DNA from: JAHBXE01 sp044222195
GTDB taxonomy: Bacteria > Planctomycetota > Phycisphaerae > Phycisphaerales > UBA1924
Direction of reading: 5' to 3'
Assembly: GCA_044222195.1 (NCBI GenBank)
Contig: JBGANS010000018.1
Location: 1-64,000 of the forward strand
DNA length: 64,000 nucleotides
Made by a program: the position numbers and the translations under genes. Numbering within the stretch: position 1 is the stretch's first letter; the number at the start of each line of letters is the position of its first letter. The notes below the pieces were generated by a model that had not been told where the DNA came from, ran no database searches, and saw only the letters and a program-made list of their open reading frames with translations. Positions 42,663 through 50,827 of this stretch are shown here, piece by piece.

Positions 42663-43883
42663 ATGTCGAACCGACTTCTCGCCGCTTCGGTCCTGGCCCT
42701 GGTCGCAATCTCCGGGTGCGCGCCCGGCCACGGAAACAGCACGGGCAACGCCCTGCGTCAGGCCAACGAACGTCAGGCCGCCGTGAAAGCCGGCAACGAG
42801 TTCCAGCAGGCCAACCAGGCCTATATGGCCGGCGAGATGGACAAGGCCGACAAGTACATCAACCGCTGCCTGCAACTCAACCCGTCGGTCGCCAAGAGCT
42901 ACGTGCTCAAGGGCCGCATCATGATCGAGAAGGGCGATCTGGAGCAGGCGTTGATCGCGTTCCAGAAGGCCGAAGCGATCGAACCCAAGAACGTCGACTC
43001 CCAGTACTACCAGGGCATCGTCTACGAACGATTCACCCAGCCCGAAAACGCGCTCAAGCACTACCAGGCCGCCGCGGACCTCGAGCCCGCCAACGCCCAG
43101 TACGCCGTCGCCTCCGCCGAGTGCCTGCTCGATGTGGGCCGCATGGATGACGCCGAGAAGTTCCTGACCTCCCGAGCCGCATCGTTCGAGCACAACGCCG
43201 GCATCAAGCAGACCCTCGGCCACATCGCGATGCGCCGCAAGGACCCGGAAGCCGCGGTCCGCATCTTCAATGAAGCCCGGCTCCTCGCCTCCGACGACTC
43301 GTCGATCCTCGAGGACCTCGTGCTCGCCCAGATCCAGACCAGCCGCTTCGCCGATGCCGAGTTCAACATTTCCCGTTTGCTGAAAATGGAAGACAACGCC
43401 GGTCGGCGTGACCTCCTCCAGATGCGGGCCAAGTGCCTCACGATGCTCGACCGCCCTCTCGAAGCTCGCGACGTCCTCATCGAACTCACCAACGGCGAAG
43501 AGGGTCAGCGCGACGCCGAAGCCTGGATCGAACTCGGCAACGTCTGCTACACCATCAAGGACATGAACCGCACACGCCAGGCCTGGCAGCGCATCGTCGC
43601 CATCGCCCCGCACCGCTCCGAGGGCTGGATGTTGAAGGCCCTCTACCAGCGCAAGACCAACGACTTCGAAGGCGCCCTCAAGACCGTCGAGCGGGCCGTC
43701 GAGCGCCGCGGCACCAGCGTCGACCCGATCGTGCTCCAGGGCTTGATCCTGACCGACCTCGGTCGGGCCGATGAAGCCCGGGCCAAGTTCGCCAGCGCCC
43801 TGCAGGAGCAACCGGACAACAACGCCGCCAAGCGGGCCTTCGCCGCCGTGTCCGACATGGAATCCGACGAGAAGTCGCACTAG
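42663..43883 (+). CDS. TPR-repeat lipoprotein
   Basis: Protein of 406 residues from ATG 42663, with GAGGG upstream. The signal ends in lipobox VAISGC. About eight to ten TPR-like helical pairs follow (for example QQANQAYMAGEMDKADKYINRCLQLNP, KGRIMIEKGDLEQALIAFQKAEAIEP, YERFTQPENALKHYQAAADLEP). By family and position next to the secretin it may be a pilotin or scaffold (PilF/PilW-like) for the channel. This is inferred from context only. Confidence 0.8.
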   Translation: MSNRLLAASVLALVAISGCAPGHGNSTGNALRQANERQAAVKAGNEFQQANQAYMAGEMDKADKYINRCLQLNPSVAKSYVLKGRIMIEKGDLEQALIAFQKAEAIEPKNVDSQYYQGIVYERFTQPENALKHYQAAADLEPANAQYAVASAECLLDVGRMDDAEKFLTSRAASFEHNAGIKQTLGHIAMRRKDPEAAVRIFNEARLLASDDSSILEDLVLAQIQTSRFADAEFNISRLLKMEDNAGRRDLLQMRAKCLTMLDRPLEARDVLIELTNGEEGQRDAEAWIELGNVCYTIKDMNRTRQAWQRIVAIAPHRSEGWMLKALYQRKTNDFEGALKTVERAVERRGTSVDPIVLQGLILTDLGRADEARAKFASALQEQPDNNAAKRAFAAVSDMESDEKSH

Positions 43884-43931
43884 TCCGTCCGTTGAACGAT
43901 CACTCAGTCGCCCGCTGAAGCCGTGTCCACA

Positions 43932-43970
43932 CCTCCCTTGCCGCGCGTTACACTGCGCGGCCAAGGGAGG
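43932..43970 (+). promoter_or_regulatory. Hairpin sequestering the ribosome site of the BNR-propeller gene
   Basis: CCTCCCTTG (43932-43940) pairs perfectly with CAAGGGAGG (43962-43970). CCGCGC (43941-43946) pairs with GCGCGG (43955-43960), with one bulged C and an eight-base loop, giving a 15-bp stem. The 3' strand contains the GGGAGG ribosome site 5 bases before ATG 43976, so translation would need the stem to open. If transcription instead starts inside the loop (a TACACT lies at 43949) the hairpin would not form. Confidence 0.6.
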
Positions 43971-43975
43971 TTCGC

Positions 43976-45160
43976 ATGTCCAGCGTTCGTGTTCTCGTCG
44001 GCACCAAGAAGGGCGCGTTCATCCTTGAGTCTGACGGCAAGCGTCAGAAGTGGTCCGTCTCCGGGCCGCACTTCGCCGGCTGGGAGATCTACCACCTCAA
44101 GGGCTCACCGGTCAATCCCAACCGGATTTTCTGTTCACAAACCAGCGGCTGGTTCGGGCAAGTCATCCAGCGTTCCGACGACGGCGGCAAGACCTGGAAC
44201 CCGCCGGGAAGCAAACCCGAGGACCTCGTCGGCCCCGAAGGCTTCCCCAAAGGCGAAAGCAACAAGTTCGCCTACGACACCTCCGACAAGTCCGGCCGCC
44301 CCCTCACAACCCACATGTACTTCGACGGGTCCCAGCACCCCTGGGAGTTCAAACGCGTCTGGCACATCGAGCCCTCGCTCACCGATCCCGACACCGCCTA
44401 CGCGGGCATCGAAGACGCCGCGATCTTCCGCACCACCGATGCCGGCAAAACGTGGCACGAGCTTGCCGGTCTCCGCGGCCACCCCTCCGGCCCCAAGTGG
44501 CAGCCCGGCGCCGGCGGCATGGGGCTTCACACGATCGTCATTGATCCCAAGAACCCCAAGCGTCTCTATGTCGCCATTTCGGCCGCGGGCACCTTCCGTT
44601 CCGACGACGGCGGCACGACGTGGAAACCTATCAACCGCGGGCTGAAGTCTCAGTTCATGCCCGACCCCACCGCTGAAGTTGGCCACTGCGTCCACCGGAT
44701 CGACATTCACGGCTCACGTCCGTCCACGGTGTACATGCAGAAGCACTGGGACATCATGCGGTCAGACGACTCGGGAGAGAACTGGACCGAGGTCAGCGGC
44801 AACCTGCCGACCGACTTCGGCTTCCCCATCCGCGTCCACGCCCACCAACCCGAAACGATCTACGTTGTCCCGATCAAGAGCGACTCAGAACACTTCCCCC
44901 TCGGGGGCAAGCTGCGCGTGTACCGCAGCAAGACCGGCGGCAACGAGTGGGAGGCCCTCACCAAGGGCCTGCCGCAGCAGGATTGCTACGTGAACATCCT
45001 GCGCGGCGCCATGGCCATCGACCACATCGACCCTTGCGGCATCTACTTCGGAACCACCGGTGGACAGGTCTATGCCTCGGCCGACAACGGCGATTCATGG
45101 AACCCCATCGTCCGTGACTTGCCCGCCGTGCTCTCGGTCGAAGTTCAAACGCTGAAGTAA
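43976..45160 (+). CDS. BNR/sialidase-like beta-propeller protein
   Basis: Protein of 394 residues with no signal peptide. Repeated Asp-box-like motifs (SDDGGKTWNPP, TTDAGKTWHEL, SDDGGTTWKPI, SDDSGENWTEV, SADNGDSWNPI) define a sialidase/VPS10-type propeller. The opening VRVLVGTKKGAFILESDG and the phrase FAYDTSDKSGRPLTTHMYFDG are shared with proteins often annotated as exo-sialidase or WD40-like, but no sialidase catalytic residues can be claimed. The 5-base gap to the MoaD/ThiS-like gene suggests a joint role. Confidence 0.75.
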   Translation: MSSVRVLVGTKKGAFILESDGKRQKWSVSGPHFAGWEIYHLKGSPVNPNRIFCSQTSGWFGQVIQRSDDGGKTWNPPGSKPEDLVGPEGFPKGESNKFAYDTSDKSGRPLTTHMYFDGSQHPWEFKRVWHIEPSLTDPDTAYAGIEDAAIFRTTDAGKTWHELAGLRGHPSGPKWQPGAGGMGLHTIVIDPKNPKRLYVAISAAGTFRSDDGGTTWKPINRGLKSQFMPDPTAEVGHCVHRIDIHGSRPSTVYMQKHWDIMRSDDSGENWTEVSGNLPTDFGFPIRVHAHQPETIYVVPIKSDSEHFPLGGKLRVYRSKTGGNEWEALTKGLPQQDCYVNILRGAMAIDHIDPCGIYFGTTGGQVYASADNGDSWNPIVRDLPAVLSVEVQTLK

Positions 45161-45165
45161 TACCC

Positions 45166-45462
45166 ATGGTCCGCGTCGGCCTTCCGTTTCATCTGCGCAA
45201 CATGGCCGGGGTCGGCCTCGAGGTCGACGTGGATGTGCCCGCGCCGATCACCATCCACTCGATCCTGAGCGCGCTGGAAGCGACGTTCCCCGTCCTCCGC
45301 GGCACCATCCGCGATCACGATTCTCTCAAGCGCCGCGCCTTCCTTCGGTTCCACGCCTGTGGCGAAGATATTTCCTTCCTTGATCCCCATGCGAAACTCC
45401 CCGAAGCAGTCGCCACGGGGAGTGAGCCCTTCCTCGTTGTCGGCGCCATCGCGGGCGGGTGA
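45166..45462 (+). CDS. MoaD/ThiS-family beta-grasp sulfur-carrier-like protein
   Basis: Protein of 98 residues. It opens with VRVGLPFHLRNMAGV, has a central VPAPITIHSILSALEATFPVLRGTI and ends in AIAGG. The terminal Gly-Gly is the functional mark of ubiquitin-like sulfur carriers (activated by adenylation and thiocarboxylation). No molybdopterin or thiamine gene is adjacent; instead it is paired with the BNR-propeller gene. Its stop lies one base from the stop of the opposing HAF gene. Confidence 0.78.
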   Translation: MVRVGLPFHLRNMAGVGLEVDVDVPAPITIHSILSALEATFPVLRGTIRDHDSLKRRAFLRFHACGEDISFLDPHAKLPEAVATGSEPFLVVGAIAGG

Positions 45463-45463
45463 A

Positions 45464-46705
45464 CTACGGGCAGCCCACGGCCGCGCTCAGGAAACACATG
45501 AAGTCGTTGGCCGTAAGGGCGGGAGTGCCCGTGGACTTGTCGCAGTTGGCGTACGGACTGCCCTCAGCGAATCTATTCATGAAGCACTGAAAGTCATTTC
45601 CCGTGATCCCCGCAACTCCGTCACAGTTGGCGTAGCACATCGGCCGCAGGATGACGGCCTGCTCTCCGGCCGTTGTCAGGGCGGCGCACAGAATCAGGCC
45701 CGTATCGCTGATGTCGATGACGCCACGGACAAACGGCAGGCCCGCGGCATCCTTGAACACCGCATTGTTCAGGCTGACTTCCTTGCCCCCCTGCCACAAC
45801 ATCCCGCGGCCGTCGCTGGCTCTCACGCCGCCGACCGTGCCGGAGGCGTTGATCGCGATCGCGTTGCACGAACCCGAGGCCGGCGTGCTCAGAATCGTGT
45901 ACTCCGTCGCCGGGTCGGGGATGCCGTTGCCATTGAGGTCCTGGAACCGGATCGCGACGCTTCCCAAGGTTGGATGGTGCACATAGCCGGCGACCTGCCC
46001 CTTGCTGTTCACGTCGTTGGCCGACGTGTAAAACGACTGGCCAACGACGCCGGGGAAGTTCACGAGCTCAACCGCGGCGTACGACGGCGGGTAGGCGATG
46101 AACCCCTTGTTGCTTGCGGCAAAGCCCACTCCCACCGCCATGCCCGCGGTGTTGAGCGCGAGAATCCGGGAGTTGGCGCACTCGACGCCGGTGACCATCG
46201 CGTTGGACGCTGCGCTGCTGAACACGCTGGCGACGTTGCAGCTGAACGTCGGCTGTATCCCGTTTCCGCCGATCACGCCGAGGCTATTGATGCAGGTGGT
46301 GAACCCCGGGTTGAAGAGAATCTCCGGCACAGCGCTCGCGGCGAGGTTCCAGCGGGCGATATCCGACTGGCCCGTAACCGAAAAGGTCGAACCGCTCACC
46401 TGGCCGGCGTCGTTGATACCTGTGGCTTCGCTTTGGAGGCCGCCTAGATTGTTCAGGATCGAGAATCCTGACGGATACCCGTACGCCGGGATCGGCAGCC
46501 AGATGAACGCCTTGGGCGCTCCGGCCGTGTGATACACCCAGCCAACGACCTGTCCCAGGTTATTGATCGACTTGGGGTACATCATGCCCGTTTGGCCGGG
46601 CACCGGGCCGATGGTCGTAACTGTGTACCACGGCGGGTGAGCAAACGCCGTTCCGGCGGCGATCGACATGGCAAGGGGAAGCAACGCGGCGCGTGTTCTG
46701 TTCAT
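45464..46705 (-). CDS. HAF-repeat secreted protein with two dockerin-like modules, second copy
   Basis: Protein of 413 residues from ATG 46705 (GAGGTG upstream). It has a signal peptide (MNRTRAALLPLAMSIAAGTAFA), then HAF-like repeats (SINNLGQVVGW, GINDAGQVSGST, DVNSKGQVAGYV, AINASGTVGGVRASDG). The C-terminal modules CYANCDGVAGITGNDFQCF and YANCDKSTGTPALTANDFMC follow. The first module is shorter than in the other two proteins. It is divergent from the sigma factor gene. Confidence 0.8.
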   Translation of the reverse strand: MNRTRAALLPLAMSIAAGTAFAHPPWYTVTTIGPVPGQTGMMYPKSINNLGQVVGWVYHTAGAPKAFIWLPIPAYGYPSGFSILNNLGGLQSEATGINDAGQVSGSTFSVTGQSDIARWNLAASAVPEILFNPGFTTCINSLGVIGGNGIQPTFSCNVASVFSSAASNAMVTGVECANSRILALNTAGMAVGVGFAASNKGFIAYPPSYAAVELVNFPGVVGQSFYTSANDVNSKGQVAGYVHHPTLGSVAIRFQDLNGNGIPDPATEYTILSTPASGSCNAIAINASGTVGGVRASDGRGMLWQGGKEVSLNNAVFKDAAGLPFVRGVIDISDTGLILCAALTTAGEQAVILRPMCYANCDGVAGITGNDFQCFMNRFAEGSPYANCDKSTGTPALTANDFMCFLSAAVGCP

Positions 46706-46902
46706 GGTGAGCACCTCGTGAGAGCCCGACTCCCGGGCGATCACCTCCGCGAAATCCACGCGCGGCACCCGCCTCATAATCCGGGGCCAATCGTCGATTG
46801 GTGGTTTGCGGCCCCAATTCCCGCCCCAAAGAGCCATCTCGTGCTTGCGTGAAACGCCGGTGCGCCGGACAATCAGGCCTCTCCGACAGGGGAGGCAAAC
46901 TG

Positions 46903-47481
46903 GTGTCAGGCGACGACTCTCATGGTGCGGTGACCAGACTTCTGCTTGCGGCGTCCGGCGGCGATTCCGCGGCTTCCGGCCAGCTCTTTCCCATCGTCTA
47001 CGACGAACTGCGACGCATCGCTCAATCGGTCCTTTCCGGCGAGCGTCGCGGCCACACGCTCCAAGCCACCGCCTTGGTTCACGAAGCCTTCGTCAAGCTC
47101 ACCGCCCAGAGGTCCACGGGCTGGCAGTCCCGCGCTGAGTTCATGGCCATCGCCGCCCAGGCCATGCGACGAATCCTCGTCGACTACGCCCGAGCGAGGA
47201 AATCTCAGAAACGTGGCGGACGAGGCGAGCCGATCCCGCTGAGTGAGGCGATGGCACTCTACGAAGAGCGGGCGGTCGATCTTTCGGCGCTGGATGACGC
47301 CCTGACGCGTTTGGCCGCGATCGACGCCCGCAAGGCCCGCCTCGTCGAGCTGCGCTTCTTCGGCGGCATGAGCATGGAAGACGCGTCATCCTTGCTCGGA
47401 GTGCCGATGCGAACGCTGGAGCGCGACTGGACCACGGCACGAGCATGGCTCCGCAAGGAGCTGAAGGAGGCCGGCCTGTGA
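46903..47481 (+). CDS. ECF sigma factor, planctomycete Sig-70_X6 type
   Basis: Protein of 192 residues from GTG 46903, with GGGGAGG upstream. Region 2 (ELFPIVYDELRRIAQ-like, HTLQATALVHEAFVKL) and region 4 (RLVELRFFGGMSMEDASSLLGVPMRTLERDWTTARAWL) match the sigma subfamily that in planctomycetes is linked to Ser/Thr kinases. The stop overlaps the kinase start by one base (TGATG). It probably works with the kinase as a signalling pair, with the kinase tuning the sigma factor or its targets. Confidence 0.87.
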   Translation: MSGDDSHGAVTRLLLAASGGDSAASGQLFPIVYDELRRIAQSVLSGERRGHTLQATALVHEAFVKLTAQRSTGWQSRAEFMAIAAQAMRRILVDYARARKSQKRGGRGEPIPLSEAMALYEERAVDLSALDDALTRLAAIDARKARLVELRFFGGMSMEDASSLLGVPMRTLERDWTTARAWLRKELKEAGL

Positions 47482-50204
47482 TGACGGCGCGCCGAACCTG
47501 GCAGGAGGTCGAACAGGTGTTTCTGGAATCGATCGAAGTCGAGCCCCATGCTCGCCCGGCGTTTCTCGATCGCCGGTGCGCGGGAGACGAATCGTTGCGG
47601 ACCAGCGTTGAAGAGCTTCTGGGCGGCCACGACGCCGCGGAACCGAAGTTCATCGCTCCTGTCGAAGTCGCGCCGCGCCAGCCCCTCCAGATTGGCCGCT
47701 ATCGAGTCACTCGTCTGATCGCCTCGGGCGGGATGGGTGCCGTGTATGAGGCCGAGCAGGACTCACCCAGGCGAGCTGTCGCCGTCAAGGTTCTGCGGGC
47801 CGGGGTCGGTTCCCCGACGCTCGCCCGCCGCTTCGCCCAGGAGTCCGAAGTCCTCGCCCGCCTCCGCCACCCCGGCATCGCGCAGGTCTACGAGGCCGGC
47901 ACGTTCGACGATGGCTCCGGCCCCGTGCCCTTTTTCGCGATGGAACTCATCGAGAGCGCGCGACCGATCACGGAAGTCGCCCGCTCCTTGTCCATCCCGG
48001 CCGTCCTCGATCTCTTCCTTCAAGTCTGCGACGCCGTCCATCACGGGCACCAGCGCGGCGTTATCCACCGCGATCTCAAACCCGGAAACATCCTCATCGA
48101 CCACGCAGGCAAGCCCAAGATCATCGACTTCGGCATCGCCCGTGCCGCGGGCGCGGCGGCCGATTCCATGCACACCAGCGCCGGCCAGATGATCGGGACA
48201 CTCGCCTACATGAGCCCCGAGCAGTGCGCCGGCGATCCCGCCGCGCTCGACATCCGGACCGATGTGTATTCCCTCGGCGCTGTGCTCTACGAGGTGCTCT
48301 GCGGCCAAACGCCGTTCAACCCAGGCGACAAGCCGCTGCTCGAAGCCGCGCGCGCCATCCGCGAAGACGCTCCTCCCAGGCCCGGCGCCCTGGTCAAGTC
48401 CCTCCGAGGCGACCTCGAGACCATCATCCTCACCGCGATCGAGCGCGATCGCGCCCGGCGGTACCAGTCCGTCGCCGAACTCGCCGCCGACATCTCCCGT
48501 CTCCGCAACCATCAGACCATCGCGGCACGTCCGGCCGGAGCCGCGCACCAGCTCCGGCTGTTCGCCCGTCGCAATCGCGCCCTCGCAGTCGGGGCCTCAG
48601 TCGCGCTCGCCGGCCTGGTCTTCGGTTCGGCCGGGGCCGTCTGGCAGGCCGTCCGCGCAACCGACGAGGCACACCGCGCCAAACGCGCCGAGACCTCCGC
48701 CCTCGATGAGGCCGACACCGCCACGCGGATCGCCAAGTGTCTTCAGGACGCCATCGCCTCGATCGACCCCCGTATCACCGCCGACGACGGACTCACCCGG
48801 GCCGCCATCCTCCACGCCAGCGCCGATTCCATCGTCCGCGAACTCAAAGACAAGCCTCTGGCCCAGGCCTATCTCCTGGAGCGTCTTGGCGACGCCTACC
48901 AGAGCCTCGGGCTCACCGACCGAAGCGGCGAGATGTACCGATCCGCGCTGAAGCTGCTGTCCGATCACGATGCACCGTTTCCGGATCGCGCACGGGTCAC
49001 GGCGGCCCTTTCCACGACGTGCCGCGTTCGTGGGGATTGGGACCAAGGCGAGAGACTCTGCCGGAGTGTCCTGAGCGCGCCGGCCAACGCAGATGTCCTG
49101 ATCTCAAGGGTCGTCGCCGGCCGGAACCTGACCCTGACATTGCTTCGCCGGCGCGAAACCGTCGAGGCCCAGCTCGTCGCACAGACGACCTTGCGAGACT
49201 CCCTCGCCCTGAACCTCCCCGGGGGCAACAGCGTCTTTGACGCTCGACTGGGTCTCGCAGCGGTTCTCGAAGCCGCCGGGAACCCAGCCGCCGCCCGCGC
49301 ACAGCTGAACGACGCCACGGCCGGGGCCTCCAACAGATCAATGTCCGCGTACGGCCTCTTCGAGCTCGGCGTGTTCGAGTCCCGTCACAACCGGCCGGAC
49401 GCAGCCGCGGAGGCCTTCGCGACTGCGATCGCCGCGTGGAGAAGCGCGTCCCAGTCCCGGGATCGGGACACCGCGTACTTGTGCATCCGGATCGCCAATC
49501 TGCTCGAGGCCAACGCCCGATGGGAGTTCGCAGAAACCTTCTTCCTTGAAGCCATCGCGCGTCAAACCGAGCTGTACGGTCCTCGTCACATCACGGTCGG
49601 GGATCTCAGCATGCACCTGGCCAACACGCTCCAGTCCATGAACCGACCCGCCGACGCCGCACCGCTGTACCAGGAGGCCGCCTCGATTCTCCGGGCCGCC
49701 GTCGGCGATGAGCACCCGGACGTCGGGTCGTGTCTCTATCAGCAGGCCCGAATCGCGGCGGCCCTGCGAGATGAACCAACGCTCCGCCATCTCCAGGTTG
49801 AGGCCGCCATTCTCGAACGGGCCAACCTGAAGCTCCCCGCGAACCACCCGCACCGCTCCGGACTTCTTCTGCTCACCGGGTTCGTCGAGATGAATCTGGG
49901 GCGTCCAGCCGCCGCGGAAACCAGCCTGCGAGAATGCGTCCGCCTCCGCACCGAACAACTCGGATCGCACAACCGGATCACGCTGTACGCACAGACCGTG
50001 CTCGGCGGCTGCCTCGCGCTGCAGGGGCGGTTCGAAGAGGCAGAAACGGTGCTTCAGGAGTTCGTGCCGCAAGTCGAAGCGAGTTACATTCCCGGCAGCT
50101 ACATGAGCGCCGAGGCCCGCCAGCGGCTCGTCGATCTCTACACCGCCTGGGGCAAGCCCGAACTCGCCGCGGCCGCGCGAATGGCCGGGCCCTCGTCACG
50201 GTAG
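47481..50204 (+). CDS. Membrane Ser/Thr protein kinase with C-terminal TPR repeats
   Basis: Protein of 907 residues. Start ATG 47481 overlaps the sigma stop (GTG 47478 possible, AAGGAGG upstream). The kinase domain spans residues about 75-350: Gly-rich loop ASGGMGAVYEAE, VAVKVL (catalytic Lys), HRDLKPGNIL near 195, DFG and the APE-like SPEQCAGDP. One membrane helix lies near residues 370-395 (LAVGASVALAGLVFGSAGAVW). The remaining 500 residues are TPR-like helical repeats, probably extracytoplasmic and sensory. It is co-transcribed with the sigma factor. Confidence 0.9.
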   Translation: MTARRTWQEVEQVFLESIEVEPHARPAFLDRRCAGDESLRTSVEELLGGHDAAEPKFIAPVEVAPRQPLQIGRYRVTRLIASGGMGAVYEAEQDSPRRAVAVKVLRAGVGSPTLARRFAQESEVLARLRHPGIAQVYEAGTFDDGSGPVPFFAMELIESARPITEVARSLSIPAVLDLFLQVCDAVHHGHQRGVIHRDLKPGNILIDHAGKPKIIDFGIARAAGAAADSMHTSAGQMIGTLAYMSPEQCAGDPAALDIRTDVYSLGAVLYEVLCGQTPFNPGDKPLLEAARAIREDAPPRPGALVKSLRGDLETIILTAIERDRARRYQSVAELAADISRLRNHQTIAARPAGAAHQLRLFARRNRALAVGASVALAGLVFGSAGAVWQAVRATDEAHRAKRAETSALDEADTATRIAKCLQDAIASIDPRITADDGLTRAAILHASADSIVRELKDKPLAQAYLLERLGDAYQSLGLTDRSGEMYRSALKLLSDHDAPFPDRARVTAALSTTCRVRGDWDQGERLCRSVLSAPANADVLISRVVAGRNLTLTLLRRRETVEAQLVAQTTLRDSLALNLPGGNSVFDARLGLAAVLEAAGNPAAARAQLNDATAGASNRSMSAYGLFELGVFESRHNRPDAAAEAFATAIAAWRSASQSRDRDTAYLCIRIANLLEANARWEFAETFFLEAIARQTELYGPRHITVGDLSMHLANTLQSMNRPADAAPLYQEAASILRAAVGDEHPDVGSCLYQQARIAAALRDEPTLRHLQVEAAILERANLKLPANHPHRSGLLLLTGFVEMNLGRPAAAETSLRECVRLRTEQLGSHNRITLYAQTVLGGCLALQGRFEEAETVLQEFVPQVEASYIPGSYMSAEARQRLVDLYTAWGKPELAAAARMAGPSSR

Positions 50205-50263
50205 CCGGCGCCGAGGTTCATGCAAGGCGAAGGATCGGTCGCACACGGAACGCCCTTCACGCG

Positions 50264-50269
50264 TACGCT
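50264..50269 (+). promoter_or_regulatory. -10-like TACGCT 5 bases before the PNPOx-fold gene
   Basis: TACGCT, five bases, ATG 50275, with no Shine-Dalgarno. This fits the leaderless pattern but the hexamer is a poor match. Confidence 0.3.
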
Positions 50270-50274
50270 CTTTC

Positions 50275-50823
50275 ATGGGACGCACTTCCCCCGATATCGA
50301 CGACGCCACCCGCCGCTTTATCCAGGCCCAGCACATGTTCTTCGTCGCCACCGCGCCGAGAAACGGGCACGTCAATCTCTCGCCCAAGGGCCTCGACACC
50401 TTCCGAGTGCTCGGCCCGCGCCAAGTCGCCTACCTCGACTTCACCGGCAGCGGCGTCGAGACCATCGCTCATCTCCGCGAAAACGGCCGTCTCACCATCA
50501 TGTTCTGCTCGTTCGATGGAAGCCCGAACATCCTGCGGCTCTACGGTCAGGGTCGCGCCGTCGAACCCGCCGACCCCGAGTTTGGCGCGCTCATCGCCCG
50601 CTTCCCGCCAGCACCAGGCGTTCGGTCCATCATCGTTCTCGATGTGGATCGCGTCTCAGATTCCTGCGGCTTCGGTGTCCCCCTCTACGAATACCGCGGC
50701 GAGCGCGACCAGATGAAAGCCTGGGCCGAGAAGAAGGGTGAGGCCGGCGTTCGCGAATACCAGGGCAAGAAAAACGCCGCGAGCATCGATGGCCTCGCGG
50801 GCCTGCGCTCGGTCGCGCCGTAG
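50275..50823 (+). CDS. Pyridoxamine 5'-phosphate oxidase-fold protein
   Basis: Protein of 182 residues. FFVATAPRNGHVNLSPKGLDTFRVL, VAYLDFTGSGVETIAHLRENGRLTIMFCSFDG and ILRLYGQGRAVE are typical of the FMN-binding split-barrel group that reduces small oxidised compounds or cofactors. Its closest known group (GAF-like PNPOx-fold proteins of unknown substrate) does not give a specific role. It is convergent with recJ with a 4-base gap. Confidence 0.82.
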   Translation: MGRTSPDIDDATRRFIQAQHMFFVATAPRNGHVNLSPKGLDTFRVLGPRQVAYLDFTGSGVETIAHLRENGRLTIMFCSFDGSPNILRLYGQGRAVEPADPEFGALIARFPPAPGVRSIIVLDVDRVSDSCGFGVPLYEYRGERDQMKAWAEKKGEAGVREYQGKKNAASIDGLAGLRSVAP

Positions 50824-50827
50824 CCCT

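Noticed and set aside
42312..43964. 550-codon minus-strand frame over the TPR lipoprotein
   Set aside because: Shadow of a repeat-rich gene; no start signal and it would cross the secretin terminator.
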